NCBI RefSeq assembly: GCF_031143425.1
Contig: NC_090447.1
Coordinates: 138,093,106 to 138,157,105 of the forward strand
Direction: 5' to 3'
Length of the DNA stretch: 64,000 nucleotides
From: Pleurodeles waltl
Lineage: Eukaryota; Chordata; Amphibia; Caudata; Salamandridae
Part shown: piece by piece, positions 1-11,515 of the stretch
Numbering within the stretch: the first letter of the stretch is position 1
Layout of the letters: every line of letters starts with the position of its first letter
Program-made: the position numbers and the translations under genes
Notes under the pieces: generated by a model
What the model saw: only the letters and a program-made list of their open reading frames with translations
Told to the model about the DNA's origin: nothing
Database searches by the model: none

Positions 1-64
1 CACATTGACTAAACACTCTGGGCCCGACTCACAAAGGTAAACTTAGACCAAAAGTCTAAGTTAG

Positions 65-144
65 ACCAAAAGTGTAAACTTAGACCAAAAGTCTAACTTT
101 ACTAATAGTAAAGTTAGACTTTTGGTCTAAGTTTACATTTTTGG
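65..144. repeat. Perfect 30-bp palindrome with 5-nt loop
   Basis: Positions 73-102 are an exact reverse complement of 108-137, separated by five bases (103-107). With one mismatch the pairing extends out to about 66 and 144. The arm contains the word TTAGACCAAAAGTCTAA, which is also repeated in direct orientation just upstream (48-80). It looks like the end or core of a small foldback element cut by the window edge. The family is not recognised. Confidence 0.7.
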
Positions 145-199
145 TTTAAATAAGGGGAAGATGTTAGGAGTAAAGCCCCCCTCAGGGTGGCATTCATTT

Positions 200-500
200 C
201 ACTCAGCACCCTTGTTGGGGAGCACATTTTATTATTATGGGCATCCATTTTCTCAATCATGAGCCTCTGTAGCTGCTTCATTTTCTAGAGTTCGGTTAAC
301 ACCTGGCCCATCACGCCTTGGGACTCCTGATAGACGCCCAAGACATGACTGTTGGCATTCTGGCCAATAACTGCCCCAGTAGCCTCACTCCACTGGTCCA
401 CAGCATCCCTCCTATGCACCCTACACCCAGGAGCCTGTGCCCTTGCCACAGGATGCCCTCTTCAACTTGGTCCCGGAACCTCAGTGTCTGGGGTGTAGAG
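200..500 (-). pseudogene. Possible Myb/SANT-like accessory protein C-terminus
   Basis: On the minus strand one frame reads through a Gln/Glu/Met-rich, helix-prone stretch (GVMGQVLTEL, one stop, then KMKQLQRLMIEKMDAHNNK). This resembles the C-terminal helical tails of Myb/SANT-domain proteins carried by Harbinger elements. The overlapping 73-codon ORF at 311-532 is in another frame and is probably not the real one. No DNA-binding domain is visible here, so the assignment rests on composition alone and is weak. The region up to about 850 has similar base composition and holds nothing else I can name. Confidence 0.3.
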
Positions 501-1051
501 TTGGACCTCAGGATCCAGGAATGGGGGTTCAAGATATTGGAAACTGTGCTGGGTACTCATCTTTGGGGGCTCATCGTTGCCTGGGATAGTGAAGTAACAG
601 GAGTGGGATGCGACGTTGTGGGCACAGTGAGACTTACTGTTGTCGTCTGACCAGGTTGCCCATATGACCTGGGATCATCCTCCACGTCCACAAGTCCAGG
701 AGTGTCATCATCACAGAGGGCTTCTTCAAGGTGGTAGGGGTTGTCTGGTCTGTGGCACCTGTGTGCCCAGTGTGAGCATGACCTGTTGATGAAGGAAGCA
801 CATTCTTACTGGCTGAAGTGTGACATCTACCTGCAAATGTTTTGTGTTACAGTAAGCAGATACATTGTGCATTCTTAAGTGTTAGGTTAACCTATTGTGC
901 CATGTTACCACTGTGTTGAAATATTTGACTTGACATGTGTGAAACTTGTCTAAAATATTTGACTCAAGCAACTGATGGATATGCAGATTAGTTGCTCTTG
1001 GGATGATGGAATGAAAATGTATCTGGCAAAAAGAGTTACTCCCTTGTCCCT

Positions 1052-1684
1052 GTGATGCCAGATCTAAGCAGAGCACATGTCACTTTTTTCTATTTTGTAC
1101 ACTTTATACTACCCCTTTTACGTAAATTAAAGTTCATACACTACAAGGATGCGATGACTTATGTTCAGAAATTGCCAGAAATCCAAATCTGTTATCCTGT
1201 ATTACATTTCAGTAGATCTGCTTTTGCTATCAGGAAACAATATGAATCTACTGATACAGTTGTACAATAGTTTAACCTGGAAACAGATATGACTCCAAAA
1301 TGAATTTGTGATTGCTGATATAGGTGAGCTTTTGTCATTTTATCCTACATACTTTAACGATTTTAAATAATTTTATATTGTTTTTATAATTTAGTTAAAC
1401 GTTTCGCACTACAAGGCTGCAATGACATTGTCTAAATTCGAAGGCTATTACATTTATTAGTCTGTTTTAAATCTTACTAGATTTCCTACTGCCCCAAGGA
1501 ATTGACATGATTTTGCTGATATAGTAGTGTAATTAGTTTTGAATTTGGGCAATGCTGCTGAAATGTTTTGTAAATTATACTTTGCACATTTTTTAATGTA
1601 TTCCAACTTTTAATCTGTATAAAAAGGTTTGTGCTTTTATGGCAATTTGCCGAATAAAGAATCTTGACTGACTGACTGACTGAC
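1052..1684 (+). mobile_element. LINE/SINE-like 3' tail ending in (TGAC)5
   Basis: An AT-rich, non-coding stretch ends with AATAAAGAATCT followed by five TGAC units at 1,665-1,684. A polyadenylation-like hexamer followed by a short tandem repeat is typical of the 3' ends of CR1/L2-type retroposons. No reverse transcriptase sequence is present upstream, so this would be a strongly 5'-truncated copy. The left boundary is arbitrary. Positions 833-1,051 and 1,685-1,944 hold nothing I recognise. Confidence 0.35.
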
Positions 1685-1944
1685 ATTTACCAACAGTGAA
1701 ACCAGTGCAGCGGAGAGGCAACATGTGCCATTGACCATTTTGAGGCCTAGCTGAGTGAGATGCAGGCAAACACAGAACTTTGTTGTATATGTAACTGCAG
1801 TCATAATGGGTCCAGTGTTGTGTCAATGTGTTTGCTGATGCAGCTGAAGGCCTCAGGAATACTTGGTGTACCCAGTTGGTAAGGTTTCATTCCCGTCCTC
1901 AATAGTTACATCTTCGGTTAGCAAGTCAAGGTGGAGCTAGGAAG

Positions 1945-4113
1945 TGTTAGACTTGGCATCCTTGGCGTGGTCTCCCCTAACCTTTTACCTCTGTTTCCCA
2001 GGTTGTTGAAGTGTGCTGGCCTCAGTTTATGTGTTTTTGTTACTCTGGGCACTTTACTTCTGCTATATAGTGTTCACTTGCAAGTCCTCCTATGTAAAAT
2101 GAATGCGTAATTGGATTTCCATGATTGGCATATTGGATTTACTGTTAGGTCCCTAGTTCAGTGTACTAGAGGTGCCCAGGGCCTGTAAGTCAAAGGCTAC
2201 TAGAAAGCCTGCAGTACTGGTTGTGCCACCCACATTAGTAGCTCTGTGAACATGGCTCAGACCTGCCACTGCGGTGTCTGTGTGTGCAGTTTTAAACTGC
2301 CTATTCAACTTGGCAAGTGTAACCACTTGCCAGGCCTAAACCTTCTCTTTTCTTATATGTAAGACACCCCTAAGGTAGGCCCTAGGTAGCCCCATGGGCA
2401 GGTGCAGTGTATGTTTAAGGTAGGACATATACTAATGTGTTTTATATGTCCTGATAGTCCTGCTAAATTCGTTTTTCACTGTTGCAAGGCCTATCTCTCT
2501 CACAGGTTAACATGGGGGCTGCCTTTAAATATGATTAAAGCACAGCTTCCCTTTGGGAGCAGATAGACATGTGGAGTTTGGGGTCTCTGAACTCACAATT
2601 TAAAAATACATATTTTAGTAAAGTTATTTTTGAGATTGTGTGTTTGAAAATGCCACTTTTAGAAAGTAGGCATTTTCTTGCCTAAACCATTATGTGACTC
2701 TGCCTGTTTGTGGATTCCCTGTCTGGATTAGTTTGATAGTTGGGCTGTTTGCACCTCTCTCTAGACAGTGACGCAAAGGGAGCTGGGGTGTAGCCTGCAT
2801 ATCCTGATGAGCCATATGTGCTAGGAGGGAGGGCTGTGCCTGTCCTCACACAATGCAGTCTCCAACTCCGTGGTGTGTGTCTGGGGCCCTGCCTGGGCAA
2901 GGCAGGATCTTACAAACAAGAGAGACTTTCCTTTGAAGCAGGCCTACTTCAAAGGCAGAAATGGGTATAAGAAGAGCACCCAACCCCCTGAAAATTAGAT
3001 CACTTCTGGAATCAAGAGGAACCTCTGTCAAGGAGAAGAGCTGAAGAGCTGAGAAGAAGTGCTGCCCTGCCTGTGACTGTGCTTTGTGGAGCTATCCTGC
3101 AGTTGCTGCTTCTGTCTGTGAAAGGGGATAAAGATTGGACTTTTTTGTGCATTCCTGCTTGTGAAGAATCTCCAAGGGCTTGAACTGAGCTTGCCTCCTG
3201 TTGTCGAAGTCTCAGGGCCATCAAAGACTTCCCCTGCCAACACCTGGACTCTCTAATGAGGATCCTGCCCAGCCAAGTGGTGCCATATCCAGTTCCTGGG
3301 CCCTTGAACGGTGAAGCTGGCAGTCCAAGACTGAAAATCCATGCATAGACCACTGTGGGCGAAAATGTTCGGCTCACCATCAAAGATGCGGCTGGGAAAC
3401 GACACGCCACCGACTTCGTGGCTGAAATCTACACTCCACCTGCATCGCGGCTGGAAGATCGATGAAACGTAGCTGGATACACGACGAGCAACACCCGCTA
3501 ACAGAGACTGATAATGATGCAAACCCCATGCAGCATGGTTTCATGATACCATGCGATTGGATTTTCAGCACAACATCGCTGGTCACGGAATAACAATGCA
3601 AAGCCTGCCCGGACCCGAGGTGCTTGTCTGGCGGGAGAGGAAAATCGACGTATGCCGACCAGAAAAAGAACGACGCACGGTCTTGAGTGAGAAACCGATG
3701 CATCATTGGCCTTTTCCGACACACACTCGCCCATGCGGTGTAGGTACTTTTGAACGCTAACAAATTTCTCACTATTTTCAAAATGATTTAAGACTCTTTT
3801 TGCTTTTTAAATTCATAACTTGACTTGTGTATTTTGGATTTTTGTCGTTTTGGTCTTGTTTTGTTTAGATAAATATTATCTATTTTTCTAAATGTGTTGT
3901 GTCATTTTGTAGTGTTTTCACTGAGTTACTATGTATGTTTGGTACAAATACTTTACACCATGCTTCTGAAGTTAAGCCTGCCTGCTTGTGCCAAGCTACC
4001 AAGGTGGTGAGCGGGGGTTAACTGAGGGAGATTCTCCTTTACCCTGACTAGAGTGAGGGTCCTTGCTTGGACAGGGGGTGACCTGACTACCAACCAAAGC
4101 CGCATTTGTAACA
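1945..4113 (+). mobile_element. Long LTR-like interspersed repeat, about 2.17 kb
   Basis: The segment begins TGTTAG and ends TGTAACA, the TG...CA termini expected of an LTR. It is bounded by the imperfect 5-bp flanks GGAAG and AGAAG (four of five match). A second, truncated copy lies at about 61,937-63,536 and aligns collinearly. Shared words include GGCATATTTGATTTACT-like text, the GACTTGGCAAG block and the GGGAGCAGATAGACAT block. There is no convincing coding sequence; the several minus-strand ORFs at 3,012-3,781 are not conserved as protein in the second copy. I infer a solo LTR of a long-LTR retrotransposon, but no internal domain is present to confirm the class. Confidence 0.5.
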
Positions 4114-4149
4114 AGAAGAAAGACACATCAGTATGATCAGTATATTGCT

Positions 4150-5000
4150 TACTCAGGGGAGTACACATCTTTTGAGAGTTAACAAACCAGGGTTTATAGG
4201 CAAGTTAACACGGAACTTGTGCTTGGAGTTAAAGAAACAGGGCCTATTGGGCTTTGCAGTGAGGTCACTGTCTCTACTTCCCAACACTTGACAAATGGTA
4301 TCTTCTCAGGTGAGTAAACCTAATTTGAGAGTTAACAAACAGAGCTAAAAGGCCAAGTGAACACTGGGCTGGTGGTTGGAATTACAGACAAAGGGTCTCC
4401 TGGGAGTTGCAGTCTAGTCAGTCCCTTCACTTACCAACAGTTGGCAAATGGTATCCTCTGAGGTGAGTAAACTTTATTTGAGAGTTAACAAACTGGGGTA
4501 TATGGAGAAGTTAACACTGGGCTGGTGGTTGGTGTTAAAGAAACAGGGCCCTTTGGGCTTTGCAGTGAGGTCACTGCCTCTACTTCCCAACACTTGACAA
4601 ATGGTATTCTCTCAGGTGAGTAAACTTCATTTGAGAGTTAACAAACAGGGCTATAATGACAAGTGAACACTGGGTTGATGGTTGGAATTACAGACATAGG
4701 CCCTCATTATGACCTTGGCAGGCGGATTCAGCCGCCGCCAAGATCTGACCGCCTGGCCACAGCAAATGTGGCCGCAGTGCTGCCGCGGTCATTATGAGAT
4801 CCCCGCTGGGCCAGCGGGCGGAAACCTGGGTTCAGTGGGGATCTCGGCCGCAACACATGAGCCAGCTCCAGCTGAGCTGGTGGTTGGCGTTTAAGAAACA
4901 AGGCCTATTGGGCTTTGGAGTCAGGTCACTCCCCCTATTTCCTAACACTGGACTAGAAATTGGATATTACATATTTGTAGGCAGACTTCATTTAGCTTTG
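4150..5000. repeat. 153-bp satellite with alternating A/B units
   Basis: The word TTTGAGAGTTAACAAA starts at 4,171, 4,324, 4,477 and 4,630, an exact spacing of 153. Units alternate between a type with GTTAAAGAAACAGGGCC and GCAGTGAGGTCACTG and a type with GAATTACAGACA and GCAGTCTAGTCAGTCCC, so the higher-order period is about 306 bp. A MITE end fragment (4,699-4,875) interrupts the array, which resumes at 4,876. A related stretch with about 149-bp spacing lies at 58,847-59,135. Confidence 0.85.
4699..4875. mobile_element. Harbinger-type MITE end fragment in satellite
   Basis: The fragment starts with GGCCCTCATTATGACC, the terminal sequence shared by the Harbinger-type repeats in this window. 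It carries a GC-rich foldback: GAGATCCCCGCTG pairs with CAGTGGGGATCTC with one mismatch. The same internal module is in the complete MITE at 19,058-19,522. The right terminus is missing, and satellite sequence resumes directly. Confidence 0.7.
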
Positions 5001-5089
5001 AGCTTACATATACATGTTGAGATACCATGAGTCCTAGGATGATTTGTTGATATAGACAGACCTACAGGTACCATTTTGACCTATGGCAT

Positions 5090-6233
5090 GTGAGGGGCAT
5101 TGGTAGCTGTGATGTTGGGTCCAACAATACACATTGACAGTATTACATCCCAGATACTATTGATACTGGATGTTAGTGATGTACTTGAACAACACAGTGG
5201 CAAAAGCTGAGCTGTGAGCATGCAGAACATTGCATTTTTGATACAATTTTTGTGCGGTAACTTACCAGACTCCAATCTTCCAGGTATTCCTTTCAAGCCC
5301 TCAGGATGCATTATGGCCAAGACCTTCACCTCCCAGGGAAAGTGTGTTAATGGGGCACTGGGAGTGCCACCACCAGTCTTGCTGGCCTACATCTGTTGCC
5401 TTGAGGCCAGGGAATGTGCCTTGCCCCTCAGGTTGTCCACCTCTTCCTAATGTCCTCCTTTGTGCAGGGTGGTTCCTACATCATTCATTCTGTCAAAGAT
5501 CCTTTGCCACGTTTCAATTTTCCTACTGAGAGGAGTACGCTGGACTTGGGATCCAAACAATTGTGGCTCTACTCTTATGATTTCTTTCACCATGACTCTC
5601 AACTCAACTTCAGAAAAATTAGGATTTTGGGGAAATGGCATGGAGGACAACTAAAGTGGGTGACATAGTCTTAATTAACAGGGGAAGTGCAATAGAGAGT
5701 GAATGAACAAAAGTGTGTGCAGGGTGTTATATGGGATGGTGAACGAAGTGTTGCCTAATCTATGAAAAATTCAAAAAATGGTGGTCGGGGTTATTTGGCT
5801 TCCAGTGGAGTTGCAAAGGGTTGTGCTCTGTGAAGAGATGTGTTTCATACTGTGATTTGCAGGTATGTCCACTGGACCAATGTATGGCAGCTGTGTTGTT
5901 TTCAAATACATCCAATTTGCACTTGTCTGTTACTTTGGTGGACGCATACCACTGTAATCGACTGCCATTGGCTAACCGCCACACGGAGACCTCCACAGCG
6001 ACTGTGTGGTTGTAATAGGCTTGGTAATGAGTTGCGGTGCATGTGGCGCTGGAGGTCGGACCACCTAGATACAAGACCTCCACCCTGCTGGCAGTCAGCC
6101 TTTTTGCTTGTTGGGTAGCGGTTTTGCATATTCCCCTTATAATACGGTGGGATAAAACTGCTGACGCAGCACTCTTTTTAGGATCACCAACATGGCGGTC
6201 TTGTGGTCTGACCACCAAACTCGTGATCAGGCC
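5090..6233 (-). mobile_element. Harbinger fragment carrying gene A exon 1
   Basis: The right end, read on the minus strand, begins GGCCTGATCACGAGTTTGGT, resembling element 3's right end (GGTGGTCATTCCGAGTTTGG). It is followed by about 580 bp of leader and then Myb-like gene A exon 1 (5,266-5,650). Sequence left of 5,266 is the start of the following intron. The left boundary merges into satellite-flanking sequence near 5,090 and is approximate. Only the promoter-proximal end of the element survives. Confidence 0.6.
5266..5650 (-). pseudogene. Harbinger Myb/SANT-like gene A, exon 1
   Basis: The frame starts MSSMPFPQNPNFSEVELRVM and continues with VEPQLFGSQVQRT and a W-containing helix (ETWQRIFDRM). 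After a frameshift it reads VLAIMHPEGLKGIP. This matches exon 1 at 28,082-28,446 and 51,225-51,582. The spacing of hydrophobic and Trp residues suits a SANT/Myb-like DNA-binding trihelix, as carried by Harbinger accessory genes that help the transposase bind DNA. The exon ends at a GTAAGT donor (positions 5,265 down to 5,260), at the same codon as in the other copies. It is broken by a frameshift near 5,450. Confidence 0.65.
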
Positions 6234-7577
6234 TTCAGTCCTGAATTTTCAGGATTAAAATCCACATACTCATTGGGAAAAGGTTTTGTGAATTACTCTT
6301 CATCTTCATATTTTTTTTATTTATATTAAACAGTTGTGCTATATTGTGCCAAACATCTTTATATTGTTTTTGCCTTTCAAATACAATGTAACTTTTCATA
6401 TTTTCATTGTACTAAATATAAAAATAATAGTGGAGTGTAAATGATCAATTGTAATATTGTTGATTATCAATGCATTCAATACTGATTTATGAGACACTAA
6501 AAGGAAAACACTTAATACATTTTTCGACAAAAATGCTATTTTTCCTAAAGTCCTTTAGTTTTTGTGACACCGTAAATTTAAATTTACCCAAAATGTTAAC
6601 AAGGCGCATATTCAATATCTGGTATTTGAAAATGTAGGTAATCCTATTTTAATTTAAAAGGCAAGCTGTACTTTGTTGGAACAGCTGGGCTGCAGATTCA
6701 CTGTAAACCCCTGGATTAGAACTATAAGTATGTAATTTCTTTGAGTCCAGTTTGGCGTTTCTAAGCTGGTAATGCAAAACATATGTCATATTATAAAATG
6801 TATTATACAATCTGCAATTCTCTGTGCTTGTACTTGCTTTAAAATAATTTAGCGGAAATATTCTGCGTTAATTCTTACTCTGTAACTCACAGAGTCCTGG
6901 AAGCCTTTTCTTTTTAAAATATGTATGAACTAGCTGCCTCAATATTTCATGTACTAAGTACATGGAATAGTATTTGATGAGCATGAACTGGAAAAAACTG
7001 TGTCCAACCACAGAAATGGGATCAAGTCCCCTTGGGCTCCAAGTTGGCTCAGTGGTTTTAAATGTGATGGAAGTCTGAGGATACTGTCTTCATGCACACA
7101 GGTCTGCAGGAGGCATGAGCTGACAAGATTAATTACAGACCTCTGAACCTGATGTGTTTCCTTAATGTCGAACATTACTTTTATTTTCCTCAGTCAAGCT
7201 GAAACGCAGACCTTGCTTTTGTATAATTCACCAAGTTTCCTCTTGTGAGATGACACATTCTTTTTAGCAAGTTTTCATGCTTACCCATGAAAGAAAACCC
7301 AGATAAAAATAATTGTCTGTCTATATACTACAATTGCCAACCACTGCAAAAACAAATGAGACAAAAAAGAGTTGTACTGTTGTTAATCAACAAGATGATT
7401 AAAATAGTTACATGCTTTAGAGATCAAACAAGTTAAATTGTAGAATTGCAATTCAAATAAAAATGTAAGCATTGCTAATGTATAATGAATGCATTATCTC
7501 ATACGAATGCCAGTATATTTCATTGTTCCTGATATACCCATGTCACAAGACAATATGAAACTACTCACGAACACTTA
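6234..7577. other. AT-rich stretch with no recognisable feature
   Basis: No coding potential, tandem repeat or terminal inverted repeat was found. The only ORF of note (6,954-7,175, minus) is short and has no recognisable motif. The stretch separates the Harbinger fragment ending at 6,233 from Harbinger element 1 starting at 7,578 and may be old unique or decayed repeat sequence. Confidence 0.4.
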
Positions 7578-8041
7578 GGCCCTCATTATGACATTGGCGG
7601 TCTTTTTAGAAGACCGCTGTGGTGAAAGCCGTCAACAGACCGCTGCGGAGGTGGCAATCCGCAGGCCAGATTATGGCACACAAACACAAACCCACCAGAA
7701 AGTAGCCAAAACAGCAATTCCCCCAGACCAAACAACAGCGTAAAACAGTCAGACCCACCACCATTCCTGTCATGCCTGCAACACACCACCCTCCAAAATA
7801 TGACCAACGAATCACCACAGCGGTCACTCAATGCCAGTTACCCATTGGCAGTGCAGACCGCTGGGGTTGATTGAAAAACCCATGCCTGACACATATACGC
7901 ACACATACACACCTGTCTACAGCACAATAAAACACACCTCAACACACCCCACAAGACATTGCAAACGCGAAAAACTAGCGACACGTTGCCATCCCAAACC
8001 ACCAGGAGGTCATGTAGCAGTCACAAGCCTTAAATACCAAC

Positions 8042-8236
8042 ATGGCCACCTTTGCAGGGGTGCTGAGTGACATGGCTTCCATCATGCATGAGTATACAAC
8101 ACACCAGCAGGCCCATTCCACTAGTCAGTGTACTGACCAGCCATCCACATCTGCTACAGCTAGTGGACTGGAGGACCTGCCACAGGACTCACGGGCCACC
8201 AGCACCCCTCCCTCTGCAGCTGAACATTCTCTGTGA
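8042..8236 (+). pseudogene. Harbinger gene A, C-terminal remnant
   Basis: A 64-codon frame starts MATFAGVLSDMASIMHE and ends in a Ser/Thr/Pro-rich tail (QPSTSATASGLEDL). It matches the C-terminal end of gene A in element 2 (VTIAGVLADMANIMREA, QPSTSAGASGQED, ending at 29,574) and in the fragment at 60,500-60,730. The N-terminal Myb-like exon is absent from this element, leaving only the tail. An AATAAA at 8,492-8,497 lies about 255 bp downstream, as in the other copies. Confidence 0.6.
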
Positions 8237-8491
8237 CCTAGACAGACAGAGACTGTAGCCAAGACAAAAACCACTGCCAGGTTGAGAGATGTCCTTATCA
8301 GCAAGCACTGCCAGAAAATGAGCCCCTCCTAAATATATCCCTTGTGTGCCACTGAGACACACTGTATGCTTTGGACTTTCAATGCTCCTTTTCCTGTGGA
8401 CCTGTGCTACAAACCAACTGGGCCAATACACTGAATATTTAATCCACCATTACCCCCCTCTATTGCACTATCCCTTCCGTTTTGTCAATTC

Positions 8492-8497
8492 AATAAA
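8492..8497 (+). terminator. Gene A polyadenylation signal (AATAAA)
   Basis: The AATAAAC context is conserved downstream of gene A in element 2 (29,807) and in the 59-61 kb fragment (60,971). The position between two convergent genes suits a shared 3' region. Sequence from 8,498 to 9,272 is the transposase 3' flank and holds no other recognisable feature. Confidence 0.5.
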
Positions 8498-9960
8498 CAT
8501 AATTTAACAGAACTGAAGGTTTTGTGTTTTAATTACAATATGCATGTCTTGACCTGTATTATACTGTGCATATGGAACATAAAGTGTGAATCCATCCAAT
8601 GGACAGTCAGTTTGGGGTACACATAATCAGTGTGGGATAATGCCACAAGTCACCATCCACCAAACTGTGTGAAAGCAGTCTGTAGGCATCACATGAGTTC
8701 ACAGTTGTGACCATACCAACATCTGCAAAAAGGGAAACCAGTAGTGACAGTCAAATGAGCAGTAAAGGATGTAGAGCAACATGAGCCTCTGTAACATAAC
8801 AGCCTACATTCAGCTGGTCACTTCAACTTAGAAATTTGCACAGCACATGACTCCAAACTCCATTAGTGTGGAGAAACAACTCATCTCAGGCCCTCACACA
8901 AGATACCACAGTACTAGCTATTCCATGTAGTCAGTATGCCAATCCCTCCTCTTGACCACATAGCCCGCTACACATTGCCAGGGCAAATGAAGTCACAGAG
9001 TGGTTGTGCAAGCACATTGTAACTCACATTGCATTCCCAGTAACAAATGCTAAGTACTGTATGTAATGAGGACACATTTTGCAGTGGGCATGTATTTGAA
9101 GATGCTAAACTACTAATACATTGCATGGGCTGAATAAGCTAGAACACTATCACCATGCCAGTTTCACGACTGACCACAGATGGAACAGTGTCAGCTCAAA
9201 TAATGCACACAGCAGCCACACAGCACAATGTTGTAATAGAGAAATGAACAGAAGTACAGTCTTACCTGAGTGTCATTGGAAGAACTGCTGTCTCAGATGT
9301 GTCCTGTTGTCCACATTCTCCTCTTCCCCATCCACATCTCTGTCTTTAGTGTCCTCTGCTGCTACAGGTGCATTGTCTCCCCCTCCTCCTGCAGGAATTA
9401 CATATGGCATTTGAGGGCCAAATTGTCCAGCATGCAACAGGCAATCACTATTTGGCAGACGTTCCCAGGGTCATAGAGTAAGGATCCACCAGATATGTGG
9501 AGGTACCTGAACCTGGCTTTCAGGAGGCCAAAAGTCCCTTTAATTACTCTTCTGTTCCAACCATGTGCTTCATTGTAATGATTCTCTGGCCCTGTCCTTG
9601 AATTCCTTACTGGTGTCAACAGCCAGGATAGGTTTGGGTAGCCGGAGTCACCTGGAAGTAGTGAAGGACACACGTTACTCATGTACAATAGCGCACAGTG
9701 GATGACTAGAGGTGGCATACATGACATGTATTGGATGAAACCTCAAGCTCAACTATGAGCCACACTCTCTCTCTCTGTAGTTGTGCCACCATTTGTGGGA
9801 TGCTGCTATTCCTCAATACATAGGCATCATGCACAGATCCAGGAAACGTTTTGGTAGCTTGCGAAACGCACTGATCAGCAAGGCAGACAATCCGGACATT
9901 TACTGAATTGTAATTCTTCCTATTCCTGTAGACCTGCTCATTTATCCTGGGAGGTACCAA

Positions 9961-11488
9961 GCCCGATTTCAGATTGCGCGCCCAGCACTATTCCAGTGTT
10001 TGTTTCTTAAACAATCTCTCCCTTACCTGGAAAGTAGACTCTGCTAACTTGGAAGTGTGGATTCAGCCTGTCTGTATCCAAGGAGATTCTGAATAGAGCA
10101 GCAGTTGCCTTTCCCCCTGACCACAGGGACTGGACTTAGCTGATTGGCTCCCTGAGCCCCTGCTGCACCTGAGACCCTCCCCCCACACCTGCTCTGGCCC
10201 CTAAGTTTGTGGAGGGAAGCCCAAGACAGCCACCTCCATTTTGTGAGCCTCTGAGCATCTCCCCTGTGTCCTGATGCAGCCCAGTGTTCAAGGATTGCAA
10301 AACGACCTAGGTAAGGAGCCCTGAGATTTTTCTGGGTAAATAGTAATATTTGTTCAAAAGTTTTTATTTCAGCTACCTGTGTCTGTTTTACTGAGGACTC
10401 TCTGTGTTTCAGGCAGCCTGGCCTCTTTTAAAGTGGTGTTTTTTTAAAATTTGTTTTTGCTGTGAATATGTGAATTGCCTTGCTAGTTTGTGGCACCCCC
10501 CCCCCTTTTTCTCTTCTAAGTAAAAGGCTACATACATCTTGCAGAGTGTGTTTTTAGGAGACTGTTTTAATCTGTTTCTGTGATTTAAATTGCGCTTAAA
10601 AACTGTCTGCCCCCCTGTATTATACCTTTAAAAAAGCCCAATTTCAGAGTGCGTGCCCAGCAGTATTCCAGTGTTTGTTTCTTAAACAATCTCTCCCTTA
10701 CCTGGAAAGTAGACTCTGCTAGCTTGGAAGTGTGAATTCAGCCTGTCTGTATCCAAGGAGATTCTGAATAGAGCAGCAGTTGCCTTTCCCCTGACCACAG
10801 GGACTGGACTTAGCTGATTGGCTCCCTGAGTCCCTGCTGCACCTGAGACCCGCCCCCCACACCTGCTCTGGCCCCTTAAGTTTGTGGAGGGAAGCCCAAG
10901 ACAGCCACCTCCATTTTGTGAGCCTGTGAGCATCTCCCCTGTGTCCTGATACAGCCCAGTGTTCAAGGATTGCAAAAAGGCCTAGGTAAGGAACCCTGAG
11001 ATGTTTCTGGGTAAATAGTAATATTTGTTCAAAAGTGTTCATTTCAGCTGCCTGTGTCTGTTTTACTGTGGACTCTGTGTTTCAGGCAGCCTGGCCTCTT
11101 TTAAAGTGGTGTTTTTTTTTTTATTTGTTTTTGCCGTGACTGTGTGAATTGTCTTGCTAGTTTGTGGCACCCTCCCCCCCTTTTTATTTTCTAAATAAAA
11201 GGCTACATACATCTTGCAGAGTGTGTTTCTAGGAGACTGTTTTAATCTGTTTATGTGATTTAAATTGTGCTTAAAAACTGTCTGCCCCCCTGTATTTTTG
11301 CCTTTAAAAAAGCTCAATTTCAGAGTGTGCGCCCAGCAGTATTCCAGTGTTCGTTTCTTAAACAATCTCTCCCTTACCTGGAAAGTAGACTCTGCTAGCT
11401 TGGAAGTGTGGATTCAACCTGTCTGTATCCAAGGAGATTCTGAATAGAGCAGCATTTGCCTTTCCCCCTGACCACAGGGACTGGACTT
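9961..11488 (+). repeat. Tandem 675-bp monomers at the LINE 5' end
   Basis: Copies begin GCCCGATTTCAG at 9,961, GCCCAATTTCAG at 10,636 and GCTCAATTTCAG at 11,312, with spacings of 675 and 676 bp. The third copy stops being homologous at about 11,488. Each full copy includes CTGATTGGCTCC (an inverted CCAAT box) and a C/T-rich stretch. Tandem 5' monomers that act as promoters are known from some mammalian L1 families; a similar role here is inference. Confidence 0.85.
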
Positions 11489-11515
11489 CAGTTAACTTGC
11501 TCCTTATATAAGTTC

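Noticed and set aside
1945..4113. Minus-strand ORFs of 71-133 codons (3,012-3,781) as genes
   Set aside because: They overlap each other in several frames and are not conserved as protein in the second LTR-like copy at 62,959-63,450.
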